Source of the DNA: Porticoccus sp.
Lineage (GTDB): Bacteria > Pseudomonadota > Gammaproteobacteria > Pseudomonadales > Porticoccaceae
Length of the DNA stretch: 41,236 nt
Assembly: GCA_023261185.1 (NCBI GenBank)
Contig: JALRJN010000047.1
Span: 1 to 41,236, forward strand
Direction of reading: 5' to 3'
Shown here: positions 9,453 through 18,070 of the stretch, one piece after another
Layout: every line of letters starts with the position of its first letter
Position numbering within the stretch: position 1 is the first letter of the stretch
Made by a program: the position numbers and the translations under genes
The notes under the pieces: model-generated
Database searches by the model: none
Told to the model about the DNA's origin: nothing
Seen by the model: the letters and a program-made list of their open reading frames with translations, nothing else

Positions 9453-9528
9453 AGCCAGTGCTGGCCAACACACAAAAATATGAATTTAAATTATATAGGA
9501 AATAAAAATAATACATTTTAATTATGGA

Positions 9529-9671
9529 AGGAGGATCACTAGAGTAGCATCCATACATTGGCGCTGGATGAATTTTGGAGAAGCACCAACGCCAAGGGTT
9601 ATACCTCCTAGTTGACACTTTCTACCCCTCTTAATATCCCTTTGGGCAGCTCACAAGCTGCCCATTTTTTT
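9529..9671 (+). ncRNA. Candidate small RNA 2, GGA-rich
   Basis: The 3' end is set by an intrinsic terminator at 9644-9671; the 5' end is a guess placed after an A+T-rich patch. An outer helix can form between AGGAGG (9529-9534) and CCTCCT (9604-9609), enclosing a hairpin TTGGCGCTGG (9558-9567) with CCAACGCCAA (9586-9595; one mismatch). About five GGA triplets occur, several in predicted loops, which resembles CsrA/RsmA-titrating RNAs. However, no GacA-type upstream box was seen and the promoter is not resolved. Confidence 0.45.
9644..9671 (+). terminator. Intrinsic terminator of candidate sRNA 2
   Basis: An 8-bp stem, GGGCAGCT (9644-9651) with AGCTGCCC (9656-9663), loop CACA, is followed by A and seven T's. 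The adjacent OsmC gene is on the opposite strand and ends at 9724, where this hairpin lacks a T-run, so it serves a plus-strand transcript. Confidence 0.87.
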
Positions 9672-9723
9672 GTCTGCGAATTATAGAAAGGGGGAAGAAG
9701 ACAGCATCGCTGCCTGATCGAAT

Positions 9724-10146
9724 TTAGTCGATCGCCTCAATACTGTGGCTGTGGGTGATTTCCACACCACCGCGAGAGAGCATGATGGATGCTGAACAAT
9801 ACTTTTCGGCTGACAGTTTGACGGCATTCGCCACCTGGTTTTCTCGAAGATTCCTGCCAGACACAACAAAGTGGATGTGAATTTTAGTAAACACTGAGGG
9901 CACTTCATCTGCCCTTTCCGCCTCGATTTCAGCAACGCAACCGACGACATCCTGACGGCTTTTTTTAAGGATATGCACCACGTCAAAAGCGGAACATCCC
10001 CCCATGCCACTGAGCACAACCTCCATTGGTCGAGCACCCTGGTTTTTGCCCCCATGATCTGGAGGACCATCCATCACGAGCTGATGTCCGCTTTCCGTCT
10101 CTGCGATGAATTTGGCGTCTCCGCCCCAGGAAATCTTGGTTTTCAT
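9724..10146 (-). CDS. OsmC-family peroxiredoxin-like protein (YhfA type)
   Basis: A 140-residue OsmC-fold protein very close in pattern to E. coli YhfA: SGHQLVMDGP near the start, PMEVVLSGMGGCSAFDVV with the first conserved cysteine (about residue 51), SRQDV, and LSAEKYCSASIML with the second cysteine. OsmC proteins reduce organic hydroperoxides through this cysteine pair; YhfA itself has no firmly assigned substrate. It is divergent from vfr, the same pairing as yhfA-crp in E. coli. The start has GAGG five bases upstream. Confidence 0.92.
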   Translation of the reverse strand: MKTKISWGGDAKFIAETESGHQLVMDGPPDHGGKNQGARPMEVVLSGMGGCSAFDVVHILKKSRQDVVGCVAEIEAERADEVPSVFTKIHIHFVVSGRNLRENQVANAVKLSAEKYCSASIMLSRGGVEITHSHSIEAID

Positions 10147-10253
10147 GTCGTCCTCGTGCTCAAAAGTGTCGAGAGCCTAACATAATTGATACCCAGTTAC
10201 CTTTAGAATTGCCAATTCAGTACGACTAGCCACTCAAATGAGGAGTAGAGCTC

Positions 10254-10973
10254 ATGACAAATACCAACTTGGCCAAAGAGGACTTTGTGCCCATAATGGG
10301 GGCATTATTTGAAAAAAGTCACAAAAGGGAGGAACCCGAGTTGGCACCGGCACCGATAACCCCCCACATTCCCAACGTGGAAGAATTTCTGGCTCACTGT
10401 CACCGACGCAAGTACCCGGCAAAAAGCACCATCATCTATGCCGGTGATGAAGGCGATACGCTGTCATATATTGTTAAAGGCTCCGTCACCGTACTCATAG
10501 AAGACGACGATGGCCGGGAAATGATTGTTGCCTACCTCAACGAAGGTGACTTTTTCGGCGAGATGGGTCTCTTCCAGCAACCGGACCGCAGCGCCTGGAT
10601 TCGCGCCAAAACAGAATGTGAACTTGGCGAAATCAACTATAGCAAGTTTCAGGAACTCTCCCGTGAGCACCCAGAGTTCCTGTTCGCTATCGGCGTTCAG
10701 ATGGCGAAACGCTTAAGGGATACCACCCGCAAAGTGGGCGACCTTGCTTTTCTCGATGTGACGGGGCGCGTAGCACGCACTCTACTGGACCTCTGCAAGG
10801 AACCGGACGCCATGACACACCCGGATGGCATGCAGATCAAAATCACCCGCCAGGAAATTGGCCGCATTGTCGGATGTTCAAGAGAGATGGTAGGCCGGGT
10901 TTTGAAAACCCTGGAAGATCAGGGTCTAGTTTCTGTGAAAGGAAAAACCATGGTGGTCTTCGGTACGCGCTGA
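10254..10973 (+). CDS. vfr: CRP/Vfr-type cAMP receptor protein with N-terminal extension
   Basis: A global regulator that binds cAMP and DNA. From about residue 45 onward it follows Pseudomonas Vfr and E. coli CRP closely: [20 protein letters not shown], the cAMP pocket [10 protein letters not shown] (98-107) and RSAW (112-115), the TT pair at 157-158 on the dimer helix, [17 protein letters not shown], and the recognition helix in [12 protein letters not shown] (207-218). The C-terminal [10 protein letters not shown] is nearly invariant. It is 239 residues, about 25-30 longer than Vfr/CRP at the N-terminus. The extension is likely real because an AGGAG site sits eight bases before ATG 10254, while the internal ATG at 10296 has none. 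Confidence 0.95.
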   Translation: MTNTNLAKEDFVPIMGALFEKSHKREEPELAPAPITPHIPNVEEFLAHCHRRKYPAKSTIIYAGDEGDTLSYIVKGSVTVLIEDDDGREMIVAYLNEGDFFGEMGLFQQPDRSAWIRAKTECELGEINYSKFQELSREHPEFLFAIGVQMAKRLRDTTRKVGDLAFLDVTGRVARTLLDLCKEPDAMTHPDGMQIKITRQEIGRIVGCSREMVGRVLKTLEDQGLVSVKGKTMVVFGTR

Positions 10974-10995
10974 CAGGAAAGTGGTTTTACCCGAG

Positions 10996-11016
10996 GGCCT
11001 CCATGAGGCCTTTTTT
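10996..11016 (+). terminator. Rho-independent terminator after vfr
   Basis: The stem GGCCTC (10996-11001) with GAGGCC (11005-11010), loop CAT, is followed by six T's. It is 23 bases after the vfr stop. Confidence 0.9.
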
Positions 11017-11095
11017 ATTGCCTGCATTCAGCTTGTACACTTCTCCTGCCCACTCTTATCATGAGAATACCTGACTTCACTGCAAAGGAATTCCC

Positions 11096-11515
11096 ATGCA
11101 AAGTATTCATTACCCCATCAGCGGTTCATGTCAATGTGGGCTGATCACCTATGAACTACTGGAGCCTCCCCTGCGGGTTATCGCCTGTCATTGCCGCGAA
11201 TGTCAAAAACTCTCTACCAGCGCTTTTAGTCTGACAGCCATGGTAAATGCATCCTCAATCCGCTTCCACGGACCACTGAAACACTGGGAGAGGCCGGCGG
11301 ACAGCGGCAATACCAATTGTGCGGAGTTTTGTCCTGGCTGCGGCAATCGCATTTACCACTACAACCCGCAACAGCCGGAAGTCCTTAAACTCAAACCAAG
11401 CACTTTAGCGGACACTCGTGACATTCAACCGACTTTGCACGTATGGGCCAGCGAAAAACAGGATTGGTTCCAGATCCCGGAAGGCGTGGAGCAACACCCC
11501 ACACAACCCTGGTAG
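11096..11515 (+). CDS. GFA/CENP-V-family zinc protein
   Basis: A 139-residue protein of the glutathione-dependent formaldehyde-activating (GFA) fold. Zinc ligands are visible in GSCQCG (Cys12, Cys14), CHCRECQ (about residues 31-37) and FCPGCGNRIY. The family is annotated as acting on S-hydroxymethyl-glutathione, but most bacterial members have no proven activity, so only the fold is claimed. It appears monocistronic: it starts 80 bases after the vfr terminator with an AAAGGA site before the ATG, and converges on the trp operon. Confidence 0.85.
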   Translation: MQSIHYPISGSCQCGLITYELLEPPLRVIACHCRECQKLSTSAFSLTAMVNASSIRFHGPLKHWERPADSGNTNCAEFCPGCGNRIYHYNPQQPEVLKLKPSTLADTRDIQPTLHVWASEKQDWFQIPEGVEQHPTQPW

Positions 11516-11556
11516 CTCTCTCCGTGCCACCGGCGTTCGCCCGGCCACAGGCCCAC

Positions 11557-11581
11557 AAAAAAGCCCCGCATTCGCGGGGCT
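11557..11581 (-). terminator. Terminator of the trpEGDC operon
   Basis: Read on the minus strand, the stem AGCCCCGC (11574-11581) pairs with GCGGGGCT (11562-11569) around a four-base loop and is followed by a six-T run. It lies about 70 bases after the trpC stop. Only the minus-strand side has the T-run. Confidence 0.88.
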
Positions 11582-11652
11582 CACAATCGAATCCAAACCC
11601 AGGCTACAAGGTTGATTGATGGTTAACAAACGGCAGCAGGGAGACCTGCTTA

Positions 11653-12462
11653 TCAATTAAACATCTCTACCAATTTCAGGCCGGGCTCTTCAGCACGCAT
11701 AAATGTCTCGCCCACCAGGAACGCATTGACATTGTGACCGCGCATGGCCGCCACATCATCAATGGTGAGAATGCCACTTTCGGTAATCACAATCCTATCT
11801 TCGGGAATTTTTCCCAGCAAACTGAAGGTGGTATCCAGCGTCGTATGAAACGTATTCAGATTGCGGTTATTGATACCGATCATCGGGTTTTCGATGACCA
11901 TGGCACGGTCGAGCTCCTGCGCGTTGTGCACCTCGATCAACACGTCTAACCCCAGTTGCCGAGCGATGTCATGCAGGCTTTCCAGTTGAGACTGCTCCAG
12001 GGCCGCCACAATCAGCAGAATACAGTCGGCACCCAACACATAGGACTCGTATACCTGGTAAGGCTCAATCACAAAATCCTTACGCAACACCGGCAGGCGT
12101 GTGGCTTCACGGGCCATTTTCAGGTATTCGTCGGAGCCCAGAAAAAACTCTTCCTCTGTCAGCACGGACAGGCAGGCAGCGCCTCCCTTTTCATAACTGC
12201 GGGCAATTCCCACCGGATCAAAATCCTCACGAATCACTCCTTTACTGGGTGACGCCTTTTTTACTTCGGCAATCACAGCGGCCAGCCCCTGGTCAATCTT
12301 GAACTGCAGCGCAGAGGCGAACCCCCTGATTTCACGAGGGTCACGGCACTGCTCCTGCAGCTGCTCCAGGGAAACCTGTTGGCTGCGCCGGGCAACTTCC
12401 GCGGCCTTGCGTTCAAGAATTTTTTTCAACACAGTGGGTGTATTTATCGCGGAATTCATCAT
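11653..12462 (-). CDS. trpC: Indole-3-glycerol phosphate synthase
   Basis: Converts CdRP to indole-3-glycerol phosphate in tryptophan synthesis. The 269-residue single-domain TIM barrel has [13 protein letters not shown] (catalytic lysine strand), [32 protein letters not shown] and ITESGI, and ends with the phosphate site ([10 protein letters not shown]). It is not fused to TrpF. ATG 12462 overlaps the trpD stop by four bases (ATGA); a second ATG follows at 12459. It is the last gene of the operon. Confidence 0.97.
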   Translation of the reverse strand: MMNSAINTPTVLKKILERKAAEVARRSQQVSLEQLQEQCRDPREIRGFASALQFKIDQGLAAVIAEVKKASPSKGVIREDFDPVGIARSYEKGGAACLSVLTEEEFFLGSDEYLKMAREATRLPVLRKDFVIEPYQVYESYVLGADCILLIVAALEQSQLESLHDIARQLGLDVLIEVHNAQELDRAMVIENPMIGINNRNLNTFHTTLDTTFSLLGKIPEDRIVITESGILTIDDVAAMRGHNVNAFLVGETFMRAEEPGLKLVEMFN

Positions 12463-13493
12463 TCTGTATCCAGTTCTTTTAGGCAGCGCGAAAATGCTGC
12501 CAGATCATCCAGCTTGGCTTTCGCCAAACCGCTACCAATAGCGTCCTGGGCCATACCCACGCCCTCTGCCAAGCTGGTGGCGACACCTGCCGCATAGAGT
12601 GCAGCTCCGGCGTTTAGCGCCACCATATCTGATGCAGTACCGCCATCTTTGGAAAGCGCCCGCTTCACCATGGCCAGGCTCTCGTCCGCATCCACCACCT
12701 TCAAGTCCTGCAAGTGGCCACGGGCAATATTGAAATCTTCCGGAACAACCGTGTATTCCAGTATTTCTCCATTTAAAAGCTCTGCCACCCATGTCTCGGC
12801 AGCAATACTGATCTCATCCAGGCCATCTGCCGAGTGGACCACCAGTACATGCTCAGCGCCCAATTCACGCATTACTTCCGCAACCGGTCTTACCCACTCG
12901 CGGTCAAAGACTCCCAGCAGCATATTGGGAATACGTGCCGGATTGGTCAGCGGTCCAAGCAAATTGAAGAGTGTCCTTGCAGCCAGCTCCCGACGGGGGC
13001 CAATCGCGTGCTTCATGGCGCTGTGGTGATTGACCGCAAACATAAACCCGACACCCACTTCTTCGACGCACCGCGCCACTTCAGCCGGGGACAAGTCTAG
13101 ACAAACACCGGCTGCTTCCAGCAAATCGGCACTACCGCTTTTACTGCTCACCGATCGATTGCCATGCTTGGCAACCCTGGCGCCTGCCGCTGCGGCCACA
13201 AAGGTGCTGGCAGTGGATACATTAAAAATACCGGCGCTGTCACCACCCGTGCCAACGATATCCACCAGATGTTCGCCACCGACACTCACGGGCGCTGCCA
13301 GTTCACGCATAACCTGTGCCGCTGCGGTTATTTCCGAAACGGTTTCACCCTTCATGCGCAATCCCACCAGAAAACCGCCGATCTGAGCATCGGTTGCGTC
13401 ACCGGTCATGATCTGCCGCATCACCTCACGCATATCTTCAATGCTGAGATCCTGTCTTTGCAGAACTGCCGCTATGGCCTGTTGAATATTCAT
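12459..13493 (-). CDS. trpD: Anthranilate phosphoribosyltransferase
   Basis: Transfers the phosphoribosyl group from PRPP to anthranilate. The 344-residue protein shows the PRPP-binding [15 protein letters not shown] segment (about 80-94), [19 protein letters not shown], and the [10 protein letters not shown] motif with GVFDREW. Length and motifs are typical. It lies three bases after the trpG stop and overlaps trpC by four bases, so translation is probably coupled along the operon. Confidence 0.97.
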   Translation of the reverse strand: MNIQQAIAAVLQRQDLSIEDMREVMRQIMTGDATDAQIGGFLVGLRMKGETVSEITAAAQVMRELAAPVSVGGEHLVDIVGTGGDSAGIFNVSTASTFVAAAAGARVAKHGNRSVSSKSGSADLLEAAGVCLDLSPAEVARCVEEVGVGFMFAVNHHSAMKHAIGPRRELAARTLFNLLGPLTNPARIPNMLLGVFDREWVRPVAEVMRELGAEHVLVVHSADGLDEISIAAETWVAELLNGEILEYTVVPEDFNIARGHLQDLKVVDADESLAMVKRALSKDGGTASDMVALNAGAALYAAGVATSLAEGVGMAQDAIGSGLAKAKLDDLAAFSRCLKELDTE

Positions 13494-13496
13494 GGC

Positions 13497-14075
13497 TTAA
13501 CTCTTTAAAAAGTTTTCCAGCAGGTCATGGCCATGCTCGGTAAGAATGGATTCCGGGTGGAACTGGACGCCCTCAATCGCAAAGTCGCGATGGCGCACGC
13601 CCATAATTTCATCGACACCACCGTTTTCATCCTGCGTCCAGGCGGTGACTTCGAAACAGTCCGGCAGTGACTCGCGCTCCAGGATCAGTGAGTGGTAACG
13701 CGTGGCCTCGAAGGGATTTGCCAAGCCTCGAAACACGCCGGAATTATTGTGATAGACCGGCGACGTCTTGCCATGCATTACCTGTCGGGCGCGTACCACT
13801 TTGGCACCAAAGGCCTGACCGATACTCTGGTGGCCAAGACAGATACCCAGCATAGGGATTTTCCCGGCAAATTCCGTCACCAGCGCGACGGAGATACCGG
13901 CTTCATTGGGCGTGCAGGGCCCGGGAGAAATCACAATTTTCTCTGGTGCCAGCGCGGCAACCTGATCCAGAGTGATCTCATCGTTGCGTACTACTTTTAC
14001 TTCAGCATGCAACTCACCCAGGTACTGCACCACGTTGTAGGTAAAGGAGTCGTAGTTATCAATCATCAATATCAC
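13497..14075 (-). CDS. trpG: Anthranilate synthase glutamine amidotransferase subunit
   Basis: A class I amidotransferase that supplies ammonia to TrpE. It has the catalytic cysteine in [22 protein letters not shown], and the late His-Glu pair in [10 protein letters not shown]. The start is set to GTG 14075, because GAGGAG lies seven bases upstream and the product then begins [14 protein letters not shown], like Pseudomonas TrpG. A TTG at 14090 would swallow the ribosome site. It is 192 residues. The gap to the trpE stop is about a dozen bases and contains only this ribosome site. Confidence 0.95.
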   Translation of the reverse strand: MILMIDNYDSFTYNVVQYLGELHAEVKVVRNDEITLDQVAALAPEKIVISPGPCTPNEAGISVALVTEFAGKIPMLGICLGHQSIGQAFGAKVVRARQVMHGKTSPVYHNNSGVFRGLANPFEATRYHSLILERESLPDCFEVTAWTQDENGGVDEIMGVRHRDFAIEGVQFHPESILTEHGHDLLENFLKS

Positions 14076-14086
14076 GGCACAACTCC

Positions 14087-15553
14087 TCAAAGTACCAGGT
14101 CGGCAGCGCGGAATATGGCCCGCGCCTTATTCATGGTCTCTTTCCACTCAAGCTCGGGAATCGAGTCCGCCACAATACCGGCACCAGCCTGCACATAAAG
14201 CTTGCCGCCCTTGATCACTGCGGTGCGAATGGCAATGGCAGTGTCCATATTACCGTTCCAGCCGATATAGCCCACGGCGCCACCGTAGACACCGCGCTTC
14301 ACCGGCTCCAGCTCGTCGATAATTTCCATGGCGCGAATTTTGGGCGCACCACTCAAGGTGCCTGCAGGCAGCGTCGCCCGCAACACATCAATCGCACTGG
14401 TCTCCGGTGGCACCTGCCCGGTGACATTAGAGATGATATGCATCACGTGGGAATAACGCTCCACCGACATCTTTTCGGTGAGTTTCACTGAACCTGTCAG
14501 TGCCACCCGGCCGACATCATTGCGACCGAGGTCAATCAGCATCAGATGCTCGGCAATTTCTTTGGGGTCGGCCAGCATTTCGGCTTCCAGCGCCCTGTCC
14601 TCTTCCTCGGTATGGCCGCGGCGACGGGTCCCGGCAATGGGACGAACCGTCACTTCGCCGTCTTCCAGGCGAGCCAGAATTTCCGGCGATGACCCCGCAA
14701 TATGAAAATCATCGAGATCCAGGAAATACAGGTAGGGCGAGGGGTTCAGGCAGCGCAAAGCCCGGTAAAGGTTGAGCGGTTCAGCGGTAAAATCCATGGA
14801 CAGCCGCTGTGAAGGGACAACCTGCATCACATCCCCCGCCAGAACATAGTCCTTGATGATATTCACCGCATCCTTGTAATTCTGCTCACCAAAACTGGAG
14901 ACAAACGCGGACTCCTGCAAACCGCTGCCTGCCATGTTGAGCCCGGGCATTTCCGGCACCGGCAATTTCAGCTTAGCTTCCAGATCGTCGAGCCGCTCCT
15001 GGGCTCGTGACCAGGCATTGGGTGCCTTGGCATCTTCATGTACTACCAGTATCAGCTTACCCAGCAGGTTGTCGAAAATAACCACCTCGTCAGACACCAT
15101 CAGCAGGATATCCGGGTTGCCCAACTCGTCAGGTGGCGTAGAGTTTTTCAGCTTTGGCTCCACGTAGCGCACCGTGTCATAACCGAAATAACCCACCAGA
15201 CCACCGGTGAAACGGGGCAACTGTGGTAGCTCAGGCATGCGGTAGGTGGCGTGAAACGCTTCGATATCCTGCAACGGATCAGTGGTAGTCCGACATTCCT
15301 GCTGCACACCATTGGTCTCGATGGTGAGCTGGTCGCCATAGACTTTGAGAACAGTGGAAGCTGGCAAACCTATCAGGGAATAACGCCCCCATTTTTCACC
15401 GCCCTGGACAGATTCAAACAGATAGGAATAGGGCCCTCGGGCCAGCTTCAGGTAACAGGACAGGGGAGTTTCGAGGTCGGCCAGCACCTCTCGCATCACA
15501 GGAATACGGTTATAGTTCTGCTCGGCCAGCTCGGCAAATTCATTCGGGGTCAT
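14087..15553 (-). CDS. trpE: Anthranilate synthase component I
   Basis: Makes anthranilate from chorismate with ammonia from TrpG; the first committed step of tryptophan synthesis and usually feedback-inhibited by tryptophan. The 488-residue protein has an N-terminal LLES-type regulatory region ([20 protein letters not shown]), then the chorismate-binding core with [48 protein letters not shown] and YGGAVGYIG. The ATG at 15553 has AGGGAAG six bases upstream. It follows a leader with an attenuator, so transcription termination probably adds to feedback control. Confidence 0.97.
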   Translation of the reverse strand: MTPNEFAELAEQNYNRIPVMREVLADLETPLSCYLKLARGPYSYLFESVQGGEKWGRYSLIGLPASTVLKVYGDQLTIETNGVQQECRTTTDPLQDIEAFHATYRMPELPQLPRFTGGLVGYFGYDTVRYVEPKLKNSTPPDELGNPDILLMVSDEVVIFDNLLGKLILVVHEDAKAPNAWSRAQERLDDLEAKLKLPVPEMPGLNMAGSGLQESAFVSSFGEQNYKDAVNIIKDYVLAGDVMQVVPSQRLSMDFTAEPLNLYRALRCLNPSPYLYFLDLDDFHIAGSSPEILARLEDGEVTVRPIAGTRRRGHTEEEDRALEAEMLADPKEIAEHLMLIDLGRNDVGRVALTGSVKLTEKMSVERYSHVMHIISNVTGQVPPETSAIDVLRATLPAGTLSGAPKIRAMEIIDELEPVKRGVYGGAVGYIGWNGNMDTAIAIRTAVIKGGKLYVQAGAGIVADSIPELEWKETMNKARAIFRAADLVL

Positions 15554-15564
15554 GGTTCTTCCCT

Positions 15565-15580
15565 TGCGCTTACAAGCGCA
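15565..15580. repeat. Inverted repeat just upstream of the trpE ribosome site
   Basis: The arms TGCGCTT (15565-15571) and AAGCGCA (15574-15580) are separated by two bases and lie next to the trpE ribosome binding site, downstream of the attenuator. No T-run follows. It may be an RNA hairpin affecting trpE translation or chance; the role is unknown. Confidence 0.4.
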
Positions 15581-15603
15581 GATTGTTCAGACAAAAAAGG
15601 GGC

Positions 15604-15629
15604 AAAAAAGTGGCCGCCATTCAGGCAGC
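15604..15629 (-). terminator. trp attenuator (leader terminator)
   Basis: On the minus strand, GCTGCC (15629-15624) pairs with GGCGGC (15618-15613, one G-U pair) around a five-base loop, followed by CAC and six T's (15609-15604). It lies between the trpL stop and trpE. The first arm can also pair with the GGC-rich last codons of trpL, giving an alternative fold, but the exact antiterminator could not be settled by eye. Confidence 0.65.
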
Positions 15630-15634
15630 AGGGA

Positions 15635-15700
15635 TCAGCAGCCGCGCCATCGCCAGCCGAGTTGAGCAGAAATGAGAGATGGGCAATTACCGAATGCCAC
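15635..15700 (-). CDS. trpL: trp leader peptide
   Basis: A 21-codon frame starting at GTG 15700, with GGAGG (15710-15706) five bases upstream. It ends LGWRWRGC, so two Trp codons (residues 16 and 18) lie close to the stop, immediately before a terminator hairpin and then trpE. This is the classical arrangement for attenuation: ribosomes that stall at Trp codons when charged tRNA-Trp is scarce change leader folding and let polymerase reach trpE. The peptide itself is not expected to have another function. Small and without a database match here, but position, ribosome site, Trp codons and attenuator agree. Confidence 0.75.
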   Translation of the reverse strand: MAFGNCPSLISAQLGWRWRGC

Positions 15701-15726
15701 AAAAGCCTCCAATTGTCAGAGGGCGC

Positions 15727-15754
15727 ATTCTAATTCATTCAACCGTTGCTGCAA
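15727..15754 (-). promoter_or_regulatory. Predicted trp operon promoter
   Basis: On the minus strand, TTGCAG (15754-15749), a 16-base spacer and TAGAAT (15732-15727) form a sigma70-like promoter. The predicted start near 15720 gives a 5' end about 20 bases before the trpL GTG. It lies between rpe and trpL. Confidence 0.5.
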
Positions 15755-15782
15755 AGTCAAGCACTCGGGGCCTGCCTGCAGC

Positions 15783-16445
15783 CTAAGCAAGGGCCGTGCG
15801 CATTGCACCTATGGCTGCACTGTAGTCAGCCTTGCCATAAATTGCCGAGCCGGCAACAAAGGTATCGGCACCGGCATCGGCAATCTCGCGGATATTATCT
15901 GCAGTGACGCCGCCATCGATTTCCAGGCGGATATCGCGGCCACTGGCATCAATCAATGCCCGAGCTTCCCGTAACTTGCAGAGGGTGGCCGGAATAAACT
16001 TCTGCCCCCCGAAACCCGGGTTTACGGACATCAGCAACAGTACATCAATCTTGTCGAGGACATATTTGACCTGCTCCAGGCTAGTGGCAGGATTCAGAAC
16101 CAGTCCACTCTTGCAGCCCGCATCTCGAATCAGTTGCAGGGAACGGTCAACGTGGCGGGAGGCTTCCGGATGAAAGGTGATCCAACTGGCACCAGCATCG
16201 GCAAAGTCACCGATCAACTGATCCACCGGGTCGACCATCAGGTGCACATCAATGGGCGCGGTGACACCGTAATTGCGCAATGCCTTGCACACCATGGGGC
16301 CAATTGTCAGGTTGGGTACGTAGTGATTATCCATCACATCGAAGTGCACCACATCGGCACCGGCTGCCAGAACCGCATTCACCTCTTCACCCAGCCGGGC
16401 AAAATCCGCTGAGAGTATAGAGGGCGCAATCAGGTAGTCTGTCAT
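15783..16445 (-). CDS. rpe: Ribulose-phosphate 3-epimerase
   Basis: Interconverts ribulose-5-phosphate and xylulose-5-phosphate in the pentose phosphate pathway. The 220-residue TIM barrel carries APSILSADF, the metal-binding His and Asp in [32 protein letters not shown] and the C-terminal EIDGGV and VAGSAIYG phosphate site. In pseudomonads rpe is followed by gph and then trpE; here trpE follows directly and no gph is present. Confidence 0.97.
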   Translation of the reverse strand: MTDYLIAPSILSADFARLGEEVNAVLAAGADVVHFDVMDNHYVPNLTIGPMVCKALRNYGVTAPIDVHLMVDPVDQLIGDFADAGASWITFHPEASRHVDRSLQLIRDAGCKSGLVLNPATSLEQVKYVLDKIDVLLLMSVNPGFGGQKFIPATLCKLREARALIDASGRDIRLEIDGGVTADNIREIADAGADTFVAGSAIYGKADYSAAIGAMRTALA

Positions 16446-16521
16446 GGTATTTTCCGGCTCCGTTTAACTGCGGCGTACTATGCCGCAGAACCGCCGGGGC
16501 TGCAATCCGGGCCTCTATGGA

Positions 16522-18042
16522 TCAAGGCTTTGCCATGCTCTCCGGCGCCTGGCAACCCCGGGCACAGCATCGACCCGGCTGCCGGGAGGTGCGTTTTCCT
16601 TCATCGAACACGCCCCGGTCCAACAGGCGCTCAACCAACTCCCGCTTCTCGTAGGTGGGATAGTTGCGCCAGATCTCCCGCTTCATCGCCTCCGGTGAAC
16701 CGCCCCCGTGCAGTGAGATCACCGAGTACCAACCGCCTTGGTGAGAAGCGGTCAGATCCTCGATAAAGCGCGCCACTTCCAGGCGCTTATCCGCAGGAAT
16801 ATCCTGACGCCCACCCAGTACCGCTGCCAGGGACGCGGCTGTCTCCGGGTTGTGATCCTCGTCGGGACCCGGTAGCGCGACAATCATGCCACCCGATACG
16901 TAGTGGGCCAGGCGGTGCATGTCATAGATCTTATTGGCCAGCAGCAACTTGCCGATATTGCTAAAGACGGCATCAGGCATAACCACGCCTGCTGGATCTT
17001 CCTGGCAATAAACGGATGCAGCCACGCCACAAGCATAAAAACCCTCTGTGATGGTAATCAGGTCCACCATTGCGTCGCGGATATGGCCGTGGCGATCGGG
17101 GTCGAGCCCATTGGCCTCGGTGACCATCGCACCGGCACCGATCAGCAGGTCACCAAATCCTGCCCGAGCACCGATACAGGAATGCCGATGATGTGTGGCG
17201 TAGCTGGTGGTCAGAAACCCGCCCTCCTCGCACTCCCCGGCCAAAAACACCCGGTCATGGGGAACAAACACATCTTCAAAAATCACCACGCCGGTGGACT
17301 GTCCGTATTTGGCGGAGAACTTGGCCGCACTCTCTCCGGGCCGTCCAGCGGGACGGGCAACAATCGTCACCCCCGTGGCATCGATCGGAACCGCACAGGC
17401 CACAGCATAATCAGCATCCTCAGTGCGGTGGGTGCGGCAGGGCATGACCAGAAATTCGTGCATGTAGGGCGCACCAGTGACAATCGCCTTAGTGCCACTG
17501 ATCACAATGCCATCTGCACGACGCTCTTTGATGTGCACATACACATCCGCGTTGGCCTGCTGACCCGGACGGAGGGAGCGATCTCCCTTGGCATCCGTCA
17601 TGGCAACACCCAAGGTCAGGTCCTGATCCTGAACATCGTGCAAATAATTCAAAAATCGCTGATGGTAGTCGGTTCCATGAAGCTCATCTGTCTGCCAGGT
17701 CGACTGGAAGAGAGCATTCAGGGCATCGTGAGACAGGTAGCGCTGGGCACAACCGGATTCCGCACACACCAGTCTTACTGCCTCCAGCTTGTTGAGCAGG
17801 TCATTGCTGTCCTCGCTGATATGCAACATGCGGTTGACCAGCTTCCCGGAGGTTTTCTGGGTCGCCGTCATCAGCTCCGCATATTGGAGTTTGTGGGCGA
17901 AATCGTAGGTCACCCCAACGGCGGCCACTCCCGGCGCCAACAGAGGTTCGTCGGCGACACTGGCCACGCGCTGGCCGTTGAGGAACACCCTGGGTTGATA
18001 TCGCCTTAATGATTCCCGGTATTCCGCACTATCCATCAACAT
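16522..18042 (-). CDS. HpaB/AbfD-family flavoprotein (4-hydroxyphenylacetate hydroxylase or 4-hydroxybutyryl-CoA dehydratase fold)
   Basis: A 506-residue protein with the acyl-CoA-dehydrogenase-like fold shared by two-component 4-hydroxyphenylacetate 3-monooxygenases and 4-hydroxybutyryl-CoA dehydratase. The N-terminus (SAEYRESLR), GVAMTDAKGDRSLRPGQQ, DVFVPHDRVFL and SLHGGGSPEAM follow the dehydratase-like branch closely. That enzyme binds a [4Fe-4S] cluster through three Cys and one His. Here the first Cys (Cys98) and the His (His285) are kept, but the second Cys is Tyr102 and the third is Ala292, so the cluster is unlikely and a dehydratase call is not safe. The C-terminal tail after about 475 is Arg/Cys-rich and unlike the family. 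It is divergent from a TetR gene with the operator in its promoter. Confidence 0.8.
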   Translation of the reverse strand: MLMDSAEYRESLRRYQPRVFLNGQRVASVADEPLLAPGVAAVGVTYDFAHKLQYAELMTATQKTSGKLVNRMLHISEDSNDLLNKLEAVRLVCAESGCAQRYLSHDALNALFQSTWQTDELHGTDYHQRFLNYLHDVQDQDLTLGVAMTDAKGDRSLRPGQQANADVYVHIKERRADGIVISGTKAIVTGAPYMHEFLVMPCRTHRTEDADYAVACAVPIDATGVTIVARPAGRPGESAAKFSAKYGQSTGVVIFEDVFVPHDRVFLAGECEEGGFLTTSYATHHRHSCIGARAGFGDLLIGAGAMVTEANGLDPDRHGHIRDAMVDLITITEGFYACGVAASVYCQEDPAGVVMPDAVFSNIGKLLLANKIYDMHRLAHYVSGGMIVALPGPDEDHNPETAASLAAVLGGRQDIPADKRLEVARFIEDLTASHQGGWYSVISLHGGGSPEAMKREIWRNYPTYEKRELVERLLDRGVFDEGKRTSRQPGRCCARGCQAPESMAKP

Positions 18043-18070
18043 GATGAAACGCCCTGAAATAATAATTGAC

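Larger units (their letters stand above)
9181..9723. other. 543-base intergenic region with two orphan terminators
   Basis: No protein gene was found on either strand; the few short frames lack ribosome sites. The region contains a sigma70-like promoter (9223-9251), two intrinsic terminators on the plus strand (9427-9452 and 9644-9671), and an A+T-rich patch (about 9475-9525). Together these suggest two tandem non-coding transcripts, described separately. The left end must also carry the promoter of the LysR gene on the minus strand. Confidence 0.7.

Noticed and set aside
9568-9615. A 15-codon frame inside candidate sRNA 2
   Set aside because: The start codon has no ribosome site at a usable distance, and the frame lies across the hairpin that forms the RNA.
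16522-18042. Naming the gene 4-hydroxybutyryl-CoA dehydratase (abfD)
   Set aside because: Two of the four Fe-S ligands of that enzyme are replaced, so only the superfamily call is kept.
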